DNA of 6,554 bases from Calditrichia bacterium (GTDB taxonomy: Bacteria; Calditrichota; Calditrichia; JAJRVZ01), in the NCBI GenBank assembly GCA_030634505.1, contig DAOWAQ010000114.1:1-6554 (forward strand). Direction: 5' to 3'. A program made the translations under genes and the position numbers. Shown here piece by piece: positions 1 to 6,013 of the stretch (its first letter is position 1; the number at the start of each line of letters is the position of its first letter). Below the pieces are notes generated by a model, which saw only the letters and a program-made list of their open reading frames with translations, was not told where the DNA came from and did no database searches.

Positions 1-78
1 CAGCTGGCGGTTGAATATATTACCATCGGCGGATACGGCGCTGTCTCTTTAATGTTAACACTTGAGAAGAGGTTCTAA
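1..78 (+). CDS. C-terminal end of an upstream protein, probably an outer-membrane beta-barrel (partial)
   Basis: Reading frame 1 is open from the first base to TAA at 76-78 and encodes the last 25 residues of a protein that begins outside the window. The tail ends GAVSLMLTLEKRF. Hydrophobic and polar residues alternate, and the final residue is phenylalanine. That is the usual signature of the last strand of an outer-membrane beta-barrel recognised by the BAM complex. The fragment is too short to assign a family, and a non-barrel protein with a beta-rich end is possible. The stop is separated by one base from the ATG of the following lipoprotein hydrolase, whose ribosome binding site lies inside this coding end. 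The two are therefore probably in one operon and translationally linked. Confidence 0.55.
   Translation, partial: QLAVEYITIGGYGAVSLMLTLEKRF
64..72 (+). promoter_or_regulatory. Ribosome binding site fixing the hydrolase start at 80
   Basis: The purine run GAGAAGAGG lies seven bases before ATG at 80-82, a good Shine-Dalgarno distance. A TTG at 62 in the same frame would add six residues (MRRGSK) but falls upstream of this site. The ATG also gives a textbook lipoprotein signal, so the ATG is preferred. Confidence 0.6.
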
Positions 79-79
79 A

Positions 80-907
80 ATGAAATACAAAATATTAAAT
101 CTAATATTTTTTCTATTAATTCTGACATCCTGTGAATTGGACAGTAATCTTTTTAATCCGGAAAAAGTTAATGAATATAAACTACCGGGAAATACAATTC
201 CGGACACTCTTATAGAAGAAGTAGCGCTTGATAGTGACGGTAATAAGATTTATGGCATCTGGGTTTCCTCTAATGGTGGGCGCCCTGGTATTACAATCCT
301 CTACTGCCACGGCAATAAACACAATATTGATGAATACTGGGATAGAGTGATGCTTCTTCACGAATTGGGTATAAATGTTTTCATATTTGATTACCGGGGA
401 TATGGAAAATCGGAAGGGGAATCATCTGAAGCAGGTATATATGCTGATAGTGAAACCGCACTTGAATACGTTGAGAGTCGTCCCGAGTACGATTCCGACT
501 CCCTTTGTTTTTATGGATACTCTTTGGGAAATGTCGGTTCCATGTATCTTGCTGCAAATATCAAAGATCCGTTATGTCTTTTTTCTGAAGCTCCTTTTGC
601 CTCAGCAAATTCACTAATACAGGGAAGTTTGATCCTCGATATTCCACCGCGCTGGCTTATGGATGGAAAGTTTGATAACGTTGAAAACATAAAAAAAATA
701 AATACCCCTTTTATGCTTTTTCACGGAGAAGATGATAATTTTGTACGTTTTCGCGATAATGGAAAAGTAATCTACACTGCTGCTCCAAATCCAAAGGAAT
801 TAGTACTCGTCCAAAATGCACATCACACTAATGTACCATCCAAGATGGGTAAGGAAAATTATATTAACAAAATTGAGGATTGGATTCAGTTCAGTATTGA
901 GCAATAG
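80..907 (+). CDS. Lipoprotein alpha/beta hydrolase (serine hydrolase)
   Basis: The 275-residue protein starts at ATG 80. Residues 1-18 are a lipoprotein signal: Lys-containing n-region, hydrophobic core, then lipobox LTSC with Cys18 as the lipidation site. The mature enzyme should therefore be anchored to a membrane on the periplasmic side. The rest is a canonical alpha/beta hydrolase fold. HGN at 77-79 supplies the oxyanion region and DYRGYGKS is at 104-111. The nucleophile elbow GYSLG is at 146-150 with Ser148, the acid motif HGEDDNFV at 215-222 with probable catalytic Asp219, and NAHH at 246-249 with probable catalytic His249. All triad positions are present. The layout resembles the ABHD13/Bem46-like group of small hydrolases, but the substrate cannot be read from the sequence; esterase, thioesterase or peptidase-like activity are all possible. 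It follows the presumed outer-membrane protein end by one base. Confidence 0.88.
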   Translation: MKYKILNLIFFLLILTSCELDSNLFNPEKVNEYKLPGNTIPDTLIEEVALDSDGNKIYGIWVSSNGGRPGITILYCHGNKHNIDEYWDRVMLLHELGINVFIFDYRGYGKSEGESSEAGIYADSETALEYVESRPEYDSDSLCFYGYSLGNVGSMYLAANIKDPLCLFSEAPFASANSLIQGSLILDIPPRWLMDGKFDNVENIKKINTPFMLFHGEDDNFVRFRDNGKVIYTAAPNPKELVLVQNAHHTNVPSKMGKENYINKIEDWIQFSIEQ

Positions 908-1066
908 TTTAAGCTAAGCAATAAATTAAATTCTGATCAATGGTTAATTTTAGCCAGCGCCTGTTCTGCTTTAATGTTAAGAGATGATTTAGAGATAGGT
1001 GGAGACGATTGATGTTTTCAGATAATGTAAATTTGCTCCAAATCTGATTATAAACATAAAGTAAAT

Positions 1067-1086
1067 TTTTACATTCAAATGTAAAA
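1067..1086 (+). promoter_or_regulatory. Short palindrome upstream of the beta-lactamase-like gene
   Basis: TTTTACAT (1067-1074) and ATGTAAAA (1079-1086) are perfect inverted repeats separated by TCAA. They lie 28 bases before the ATG at 1115, in a 207-base gap (908-1114) that otherwise shows no gene. The stem is mostly A/T and has no following T-run on the + strand, so it is not a convincing terminator. Position and symmetry suit an operator for the downstream gene. In such AT-rich DNA, a chance palindrome of this size is possible. Confidence 0.3.
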
Positions 1087-1114
1087 TGCAATAGAATTCA
1101 TTAAATTATCCCCT

Positions 1115-2290
1115 ATGGTTTTGCAACAATTTTACAAATTTATTTTAATCACTATAATATTATTAAGTGTAACTCATCAAAAAGGATTCTCTTCTGAAAT
1201 CAGGTATACTAAACTTGATAGCATTTTAAGTGAATATGACGCCTACTTAGAAGATTTTATAAAGGAAAGAGAAGTGCCGGGTGTTGCGATTGCTATTGTT
1301 GTCAATAACCAGGTTGAGTACATAAAAGGTTTTGGTGTTAAAAAAGTGGGTGAAAAGGATTCCATAGGTATTCACAGTGTTTTCCGTATCGCTTCGGTAT
1401 CAAAAGGATTCGCTTCCGTATTAGCCGGTCTGTTGGTGAAAAACGGGGTTCTCAACTGGGATGACAAGGTTATAAAATATTTGCCGGATTTTACACTGAA
1501 AGACTCTACAGCCACAAAAGAATTAGCCATCCGCCATATTTTAAGTCATACTTCCGGTTTAGTGCCCCATGCTTATGATAATTTGATTGAAGCTAACCTG
1601 TCATTTGATACAATCATAAAAAGATTAAATGAAGTTAATGTGATTGGTCCCATGGGTGAGCACTATGGATACCAAAACACAGTGTATAGCCTTATCGGTG
1701 AAATAATACAATCAGCAACAAATAAAAAATATACTGATTTGTTAAATGAAAGTTTAATTCAACCTCTGGGTATGAATGATGTGTCTTTTAGTAAAATCGA
1801 ATTAATTGATGCAAAGAATCGTACATATCCCCATATCAAATTAAATGGACATTGGAAACCAACTGAGGTGCGAGAATCCTATTATAATGTGCCGCCGGCA
1901 GCGGGCATCAATGCCAGTATTTATGATATGGCGTACTGGTTGAGAGGTTTGTTGGGAGGCGCACCTGATATTATTTCGACAGATATTATTGAAGAAGTTA
2001 GCAAGCCAATGGTTAATACACCGCGCGAGAGAAGAAGATTTGGATCGAATAATAGATTACAATATGCTGCTTATGGTATGGGATTCCGGATATTCGACTA
2101 TGCCGGTTATAAAATGATTTTCCATAGTGGCGGAGTGCAGGGTTATTTCTCTCAATTGGCTTTTTTACCCAAGTATAAAATAGGTATAGTTACCTTGCAA
2201 AATGCTCGTTTTCGCAATAATTTTATTTACAAGTTTATTGATTTGTATTTTAATCTAGATCAAGATCAAATTTTAGAAGAAGCAGAATAA
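1115..2290 (+). CDS. Secreted serine hydrolase of the class C beta-lactamase / penicillin-binding-protein-like family
   Basis: The product has 391 residues. Residues 1 to about 27 form an export signal: a hydrophobic core LITIILLSV, then a polar region ending FSS. The catalytic domain follows. The SxxK motif is SVSK at 94-97, with Ser94 the acylated nucleophile and Lys97 the general base. The family-typical LSHTSGL is at 143-149, the YxN motif YQN at 186-188, and HSGG at 337-340 replaces the KTG box. HxG in this position is common in esterase-like and D-aminopeptidase-like members. All active-site motifs are intact, so the enzyme should be active in the periplasm or outside the cell. Candidate roles are peptidoglycan D,D-peptidase, esterase or D-amino-acid peptidase; true antibiotic beta-lactamase activity is less likely. 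The ATG at 1115 has no clear Shine-Dalgarno sequence, but it gives a good signal peptide. It may be co-transcribed with the small gene 36 bases downstream. Confidence 0.88.
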   Translation: MVLQQFYKFILITIILLSVTHQKGFSSEIRYTKLDSILSEYDAYLEDFIKEREVPGVAIAIVVNNQVEYIKGFGVKKVGEKDSIGIHSVFRIASVSKGFASVLAGLLVKNGVLNWDDKVIKYLPDFTLKDSTATKELAIRHILSHTSGLVPHAYDNLIEANLSFDTIIKRLNEVNVIGPMGEHYGYQNTVYSLIGEIIQSATNKKYTDLLNESLIQPLGMNDVSFSKIELIDAKNRTYPHIKLNGHWKPTEVRESYYNVPPAAGINASIYDMAYWLRGLLGGAPDIISTDIIEEVSKPMVNTPRERRRFGSNNRLQYAAYGMGFRIFDYAGYKMIFHSGGVQGYFSQLAFLPKYKIGIVTLQNARFRNNFIYKFIDLYFNLDQDQILEEAE

Positions 2291-2326
2291 AATGATATAG
2301 AGGTAATATATAAAGAAAGGACAGAT

Positions 2327-2629
2327 ATGATTACAAGAATGTGGCATGGTAAAACAAAAGCAGAGCATTCTGATGAATATTTAAACTATGTCGAAGAAAC
2401 CGGGATAAAAGATTACAAAGCAATTGAAGGCAATATATCGGCGAAAATCTTAAGAAGAATCGACGGTAAAATTTGTCATTTTATGACAGTAACTGAATGG
2501 GATTCATTCGAAAGCATAATCAAGTTTGCAGGAAAAGATTATAAAAAAGCAAGATATTATCCGGAAGACAAACAATACCTTTTAGATTTTGAAGAAAATG
2601 TTATCCATTATGAAACATTTGAATACTAA
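2327..2629 (+). CDS. Small ABM-like dimeric alpha/beta-barrel protein
   Basis: This 100-residue protein has no signal peptide and is probably cytoplasmic. Its pattern fits the antibiotic biosynthesis monooxygenase (ABM)-like ferredoxin fold. A first strand MITRMWHG is followed by a helix, then a strand with ILRRIDG (41-47) and HFMTVTEWDS (51-60). Next comes a helix FESIIKFAG (61-69), an ARYYPED segment (75-81), and a last strand NVIHYETFEY. The ARYYPED segment and the nearby DFEENVIHYE are hallmarks I recall from a widespread uncharacterised subgroup annotated as ABM family protein. No catalytic role can be assigned: these folds include oxygenases, haem-degrading enzymes and non-enzymatic proteins. 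GAAAGGA at 2315-2321 provides a strong ribosome binding site five bases before the ATG. It follows the serine hydrolase by 36 bases. Confidence 0.75.
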   Translation: MITRMWHGKTKAEHSDEYLNYVEETGIKDYKAIEGNISAKILRRIDGKICHFMTVTEWDSFESIIKFAGKDYKKARYYPEDKQYLLDFEENVIHYETFEY

Positions 2630-2675
2630 GAAATATTAAAAAGACAAATAAAATTCCAATAAATTTACTGTGATT

Positions 2676-3347
2676 ATGTTGAATAGAAATAAATCTCTTA
2701 ATAATAATTCATTGCTACATACCGTAAATATCCTTGCAAATCGTGATGTCGATTTAAAGCATATTGTTAATAAGTTTGGTCCCCCTCCTATCTGGGATCG
2801 CGAAGAAGGTTTTCATACACTTATTCGCATTATACTGGAACAGCAGGTTTCTTTACATTCCGCCAAAGCTGCCTATGACAAATTAATTGCAAATGCTAAT
2901 CCGCTTTCACCACAAAAATTTATGCAATTTACGGATTCTGACTTGAAGTCGTTTGGATTTAGTCGACAAAAGACAAGTTATGGTCAGAATCTGGCAAATG
3001 CGATTATGGATGGAACGCTGGATTTAACAGCATTGTGGAAGTTGGATGATGAATCTGTAAGATCGGAATTAATGAAAACAAAAGGCATTGGAATCTGGAC
3101 TGCTGATATATATTTATTGATGGTTTTAAAACGGCCCGATGTTTGGCCCACCGGTGATATTGCCCTGGCAGTAGCTATACAAAAAATTAAAAATCTCGAT
3201 ACCCGTCCCAAACATGAAGAAATAGAAGAGATCAGTGATAATTGGAAACCATGGCGGGCTGTAGCAGCACGAATGCTCTGGCATTATTACCTTAATAATG
3301 GAAAAAATTTAAATAATAGTATAAATATTTTAGGAGCAATAAAATGA
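2676..3347 (+). CDS. DNA-3-methyladenine glycosylase II-like (HhH-GPD superfamily, AlkA type)
   Basis: This base-excision repair enzyme would remove alkylated purines such as 3-methyladenine from DNA. Starting at ATG 2676 it has 223 residues; GTG at 2670 would add two, and neither start has a clear Shine-Dalgarno sequence. Residues 46-59 carry the family element FHTLIRIILEQQVS. The helix-hairpin-helix is KTKGIGIWTADIYLL (134-148), with GIGIWTA as the DNA-backbone-binding hairpin. The glycine/proline-rich stretch ends in the catalytic aspartate: WPTGD at 157-161, Asp161. The WKPWR motif at 190-194 is typical of AlkA-like enzymes. There are no iron-sulfur cluster cysteines, which separates it from Nth/MutY. 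At 223 residues it is shorter than E. coli AlkA (282), apparently lacking the N-terminal beta domain, as in many compact bacterial homologues. Its stop overlaps the start of the DUF1353 gene by four bases. Confidence 0.9.
   Translation: MLNRNKSLNNNSLLHTVNILANRDVDLKHIVNKFGPPPIWDREEGFHTLIRIILEQQVSLHSAKAAYDKLIANANPLSPQKFMQFTDSDLKSFGFSRQKTSYGQNLANAIMDGTLDLTALWKLDDESVRSELMKTKGIGIWTADIYLLMVLKRPDVWPTGDIALAVAIQKIKNLDTRPKHEEIEEISDNWKPWRAVAARMLWHYYLNNGKNLNNSINILGAIK
3332..3336 (+). promoter_or_regulatory. Shine-Dalgarno site for the DUF1353 gene, inside the glycosylase gene
   Basis: AGGAG lies seven bases before ATG 3344 and within the last codons of the glycosylase. Together with the ATGA stop/start overlap, it indicates translational coupling of the two genes. 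Confidence 0.65.
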
Positions 3348-3742
3348 TATACTATAAAAAACGCAGAAAATACAAATATAATCTGCATGGGGATTATGAA
3401 TATAAAGCAGAAATAAAAGTTGAAGATCCCTGCGATTTGGGTTATGTTAAAATTACACAAGAGGGTCTGCTTACAATACGAAAAGGATATGCCTGGGACG
3501 GTCCCAGCGGACCGACGATTGATACAAAAAATTTTATGAGAGGCTCACTTGTACACGATGCATTATACCAGCTCATCCGGGAAGAAAAGATAAATGAAGA
3601 TCAGCGAAAACGTTCGGATGAAATATTAAGGGAAATTTGTCTGGAAGATGGTATGTCAAAAATAAGAGCCTGGTGGGTATTTTGGGGAGTATATCTGTTT
3701 GGTACCAGTTCAGCAAAACCTGATTTGTTAAGTGCTCCATAA
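3344..3742 (+). CDS. DUF1353 family protein
   Basis: This 132-residue protein has no signal peptide. The core YAWDGPSGPTID (49-60) followed by RGSLVHDALYQLIR (66-79) matches the DUF1353 family as I recall it. The family is uncharacterised and found in phages, prophages and scattered bacterial genomes. The strictly kept WDGPSG and HDALY residues look like a metal or active site, but no activity is established to my knowledge. A charged helix with RSDEILREI (90-98) follows. An aromatic stretch AWWVFWGVYLFG (109-120) could contact a membrane or pack in a hydrophobic core. The gene overlaps the glycosylase by four bases (ATGA) with its own AGGAG site, so it is translated with it. There are no phage structural genes in the window, so the phage link rests only on the family's usual distribution. 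Confidence 0.75.
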   Translation: MIYYKKRRKYKYNLHGDYEYKAEIKVEDPCDLGYVKITQEGLLTIRKGYAWDGPSGPTIDTKNFMRGSLVHDALYQLIREEKINEDQRKRSDEILREICLEDGMSKIRAWWVFWGVYLFGTSSAKPDLLSAP

Positions 3743-3761
3743 GTAAAATAGGTTAATAAAA

Positions 3762-3856
3762 TTCCTCCTTTTAAAGGGGGTTAGGGGGATGTTATACAAA
3801 ATACGAAAAAAAATTTCTAAAAACACAACCCATGTTGTCCCCCTTATTAAGGAAAC
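3762..3856. repeat. G/C-rich inverted-repeat element, possibly a miniature dispersed repeat
   Basis: The left arm (about 3762-3793) contains a hairpin at 3764-3780 (CCTCCTTTTAAAGGGGG), then TTAGGGGGATGTT. The right arm (about 3832-3856) contains CCCCCTTATTAAGG at 3839-3852. Its reverse complement, CCTTAATAAGGGGG, matches CCTTTTAAAGGGGG of the left arm at 12 of 14 positions. The two arms enclose about 40 AT-rich bases. Blocks of C5 and G5 stand out sharply from the surrounding AT-rich DNA. The layout suits a small dispersed intergenic repeat or palindromic element. The first hairpin could also act as a weak end to the upstream transcript, but no T-run follows it. Copy number cannot be judged from one window. 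Confidence 0.5.
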
Positions 3857-3956
3857 AATATCTCATTCATTTTTTGCATTTAAATTATCATTAAATAATT
3901 ATCTTAAGTTTCTATTTAAATTTAAGATGACTATATTTAGGATAAATTTCAAAACT

Positions 3957-5249
3957 ATGATTCCTAAATATTTAATATTTTTGATTGTATTTTTTGTAAG
4001 TGTAAGTCATTCGCAAAATCTAAAATCATCAGACTATGATGAAATTCATCCTTTGTATTTTCATGCTATTGAAGATGCTGCAGAAGGAGATTTTGCCAAT
4101 GCATTAGTGGTGTTTGACAAAATGATAGCTAAATTTCCGGGTCATCAAGAAGCGTATTTATTACGAGAAATATGTGTTGACGCCATACAAATGAAAATTT
4201 CGATTAATGCCGCTATATTTTTTTTTGAAGGGATTAATGCACGAAATAATTCTGCTAATCTGGATCAAGTATTATTTTATCTTAATCGTGCCTTTAGTGA
4301 AGAGGATAGTTATCTGCCATTTTTTTTATTACGTGGCAGCTATTTCACTGGTTTAAATAAATATGAATGGGCTCTATCAGATTTTTCAACTGCAATTCAA
4401 CTAGCGCCAAAATTAGCGATGTGTTATTTTAATAGGGGTAAACTTTATTTCAATAATAAATATGAAATGCAAGCATTAAGTGATTTTAACAAAGCACTGG
4501 AACTTAATCCTGAATATGCTGCTGTACACATAAAGCGTGCTTATATTTATAATAATATGAAAGAAATAAACAGAGCTCTGCAGGATTTTAAATCGGCATA
4601 TTCTGCGGATTCAACATCTATTCGTTCATTGGAAAACAGTTCATTGCTTAATAATATTGCTACTGTTTATATGGAACAAAATAATTTGGGCACTGCCCTC
4701 GAAGCATTAAACCTATCAATAAAAGCGGATGATCGCTGGTTTGAACCATTTCTAAATCGTGGTATTGTTAATAAATCTATGAACAATTTTGATTTAGCAA
4801 TTTTGGATTTAGATAAGGCAATAAAACTAAAACCACGTATTGGCAAAGCTTATTATAATCGAGGACTGATTTATAAAGATAAAAAAGAATTTGCAAAGGC
4901 TAAGGAAGATTTTATTCAATCGCTAGCATTTGGCGACACAGAGCTAAGGGTATTTTTTACTCTAGCAGAAGTATTTAAAGAACTAAAGGATTATAATAAA
5001 GCGACTGAATATTATAAAAAGGCGATTCGCAGCGAACCGGAGAATATCTGGACTTATTATCAATTAGCCAGTTTATACGACAAAAGACGTGGATTTAAAG
5101 AAGCGGTCAAATATTATGATGAATTTATTAGTCGCGCATCAAATGAATATTTTGAGCATAAAATTAAAGCTAAAGATCGTAATGATAGAATTAAAAAATA
5201 CCTCAAGCAGCAAAAAGCCTTATTAAAAAAAGACAGTGGAAAAAATTAA
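3957..5249 (+). CDS. Secreted tetratricopeptide (TPR) repeat protein
   Basis: The protein has 430 residues from ATG 3957. Residues 1-20 form a signal peptide: IPK, a hydrophobic core LIFLIVFFVSVS, and a likely cleavage near SHSQ-N. It should act in the periplasm or at the envelope. The remainder is built of about eight or nine TPR units: near 34-62, 120-152, 154-186, 188-220, 230-262, 264-293, 297-328, 331-361 and 365-398. Characteristic A/G-Y-F/A-P positions recur, as in NRGKLYFNNKYEMQALSDF and NRGLIYKDKKEFAKAKEDF. TPR arrays are protein-binding scaffolds, so no enzymatic role is implied and the partner is unknown. A Lys-rich tail (404-429) ends the protein. The open frame extends to ATG 3789, but those 56 extra residues are encoded partly by the repeat element and would put an internal signal peptide at residue 57. 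ATG 3927 is a second alternative start. None of the three has a well-placed Shine-Dalgarno sequence. Confidence 0.85.
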   Translation: MIPKYLIFLIVFFVSVSHSQNLKSSDYDEIHPLYFHAIEDAAEGDFANALVVFDKMIAKFPGHQEAYLLREICVDAIQMKISINAAIFFFEGINARNNSANLDQVLFYLNRAFSEEDSYLPFFLLRGSYFTGLNKYEWALSDFSTAIQLAPKLAMCYFNRGKLYFNNKYEMQALSDFNKALELNPEYAAVHIKRAYIYNNMKEINRALQDFKSAYSADSTSIRSLENSSLLNNIATVYMEQNNLGTALEALNLSIKADDRWFEPFLNRGIVNKSMNNFDLAILDLDKAIKLKPRIGKAYYNRGLIYKDKKEFAKAKEDFIQSLAFGDTELRVFFTLAEVFKELKDYNKATEYYKKAIRSEPENIWTYYQLASLYDKRRGFKEAVKYYDEFISRASNEYFEHKIKAKDRNDRIKKYLKQQKALLKKDSGKN

Positions 5250-5271
5250 ATATTTATCCTCAATTGTTAAT

Positions 5272-5300
5272 TTGGTCTAATTTTTTGCTTTTTGTAGAAT
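5272..5300 (+). promoter_or_regulatory. Possible sigma70-type promoter for the RRM gene
   Basis: TTGGTC (5272-5277) and TAGAAT (5295-5300) are separated by 17 bases. The -10 box matches TATAAT at five of six positions; the -35 box matches only in TTG. Transcription from here would give a leader of roughly 90 bases before the ATG at 5396. If the organism uses Bacteroidota-type promoters, this match may be accidental. Confidence 0.25.
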
Positions 5301-5395
5301 CATAATCTAATTTTATCACTAGTTGTTATGTTTCTTGAAATTATAAAAATATTTTTTAAGTAAAAACAAAACCATTATTATTAAAGGAAATTCTC

Positions 5396-5779
5396 ATGAG
5401 AATCTATGCAGGTGGTTTATCACAGGAAATTAGTGAAGAAGACTTGAAGCAAGCGTTTACGGAATTTGGTCAGGTTGAATCGGTCAAAATTATAATAGAT
5501 AATTATAGTGGCCGATCAAAAGGATTTGGTTTTATTGACATGCCGGATACAGATGAAGCCAAGGCTGCTATTGAAGGTCTTAATGGCAAAGAAATAAAAG
5601 ACGCCACAGTTAACGTGAGCGAAGCTCGACCCAGAGCCGAAAGACGTGGTCATCAGGGTGGTGGAAGAGGAGGACCCGGCGGTAACCGTGGAGGATATTC
5701 GGGTGGCGGTGGCGGATATCATGGCGACAAAGGGAAATTTAGTGGGGCTGGCAGAGCAGGTCGCGGTGGTAACCGCTGA
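5396..5779 (+). CDS. RRM-domain RNA-binding protein with a glycine/arginine-rich tail
   Basis: The 127-residue protein carries one RNA recognition motif followed by a low-complexity tail. RNP2 is IYAGGL at 3-8, and RNP1 is KGFGFIDM at 42-49 with the two RNA-stacking aromatics Phe44 and Phe46. Between and after them are the usual helix-one EEDLKQAFTEFG (14-25) and helix-two DEAKAAIEGLNG (53-64). Residues 86-127 are rich in Gly and Arg with some Tyr, resembling RGG-type tails of cold-induced cyanobacterial Rbp proteins and eukaryotic GRPs. It should bind single-stranded RNA in the cytoplasm and may act in RNA stability, translation or cold adaptation; the target is unknown. AAAGGA at 5383-5388 is a strong ribosome binding site seven bases before the ATG. 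The 146-base upstream gap suggests its own promoter. An unusual hairpin array begins 17 bases after its stop and may be part of its 3' untranslated region. The tail coding region is GC-richer than its surroundings because of Gly codons. Confidence 0.93.
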   Translation: MRIYAGGLSQEISEEDLKQAFTEFGQVESVKIIIDNYSGRSKGFGFIDMPDTDEAKAAIEGLNGKEIKDATVNVSEARPRAERRGHQGGGRGGPGGNRGGYSGGGGGYHGDKGKFSGAGRAGRGGNR

Positions 5780-5795
5780 TTCTATATTAATTAAA

Positions 5796-5927
5796 ATTAC
5801 TTAGTAAGTTAGAATCGTAACTTAAGGAGTTATAAACAGTAACTTCAAGGGTTACAAAAATATCTTAAGAAGTTATGAAAATAAGTTACGGAGTTATGAA
5901 GGCTACCTTAGTAACTTATTATGTTAT
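5796..5927 (+). repeat. Tandem array of about six imperfect 17-base hairpin units
   Basis: Units are ATTACTTAGTAAGTTAG (5796-5812), GTAACTTAAGGAGTTAT (5817-5833), GTAACTTCAAGGGTTAC (5839-5855), ATATCTTAAGAAGTTAT (5860-5876), ATAAGTTACGGAGTTAT (5881-5897) and GTAACTTATTATGTTAT (5911-5927). The first five start 21, 22, 21 and 21 bases apart. The sixth starts 30 bases after the fifth, and a diverged overlapping copy at 5903-5919 fills that step. Each can fold on itself with a three-base loop at unit positions 8-10, pairing positions 1-7 with 11-17, with some mismatches and G-T pairs. A weaker seventh copy may lie at 5931-5947. The array starts 17 bases after the RRM stop codon. Function is unknown: RNA structures in the 3' UTR or repeated protein-binding sites on DNA both fit. 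Confidence 0.65.
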
Positions 5928-5966
5928 AAAAATGTCTTGAGAATTTTTGGATTGATTATAAAAAAA

Positions 5967-5983
5967 TTAATAGCACGTATTAA
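5967..5983 (-). terminator. Weak hairpin between the two repeat groups, terminator-like on the minus strand
   Basis: TTAATA (5967-5972) pairs with TATTAA (5978-5983) around the loop GCACG. A-runs flank both sides, so read on the minus strand the hairpin is followed by a T-run. The stem is only six A-T pairs, so termination would be inefficient. No minus-strand gene is seen nearby that would need it. Confidence 0.15.
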
Positions 5984-6013
5984 AAAAAACCAATAAAAAT
6001 AAAATGATTTTGC

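Noticed and set aside
908..1012. Thirty-four open codons in the hydrolase frame directly after its TAG, reading like a helical Ala/Leu-rich then acidic peptide, ending at TGA 1010-1012.
   Set aside because: The hydrolase is full-length and ends naturally. The stretch has no start codon with a ribosome site and is short enough to be open by chance. A readthrough or gene-remnant claim would need orthologue comparison.
909..1091. Open frame of 60 codons on the minus strand in the gap before the serine hydrolase gene.
   Set aside because: No ribosome binding site, no recognisable domain, and an amino-acid composition expected from AT-rich non-coding DNA.
1115..2290. Calling the serine hydrolase an antibiotic-resistance AmpC beta-lactamase.
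   Set aside because: The KTG box is replaced by HSGG, and most proteins with this architecture are esterases or peptidases. The sequence alone does not support a resistance function.
2984..3211. Minus-strand open frame of 75 codons opposite the glycosylase gene.
   Set aside because: It is a shadow of the well-supported glycosylase gene and has no domain features.
3764..3780. Hairpin after the DUF1353 gene as an intrinsic terminator.
   Set aside because: The stem is reasonable, but the + strand continues TTAGGGGG rather than a T-run. It fits better as one arm of the inverted-repeat element.
5516..5722. Minus-strand open frame of 68 codons opposite the RRM gene.
   Set aside because: It lies fully opposite the RRM coding region, and its Ser/Thr-rich sequence is the antisense of the RRM and Gly-rich codons.
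5796..5927. Possible CRISPR array.
   Set aside because: Units are 17 bases, diverged, and separated by only 4-6 bases (about 13 before the last); there are no spacers of usable length and no cas genes.
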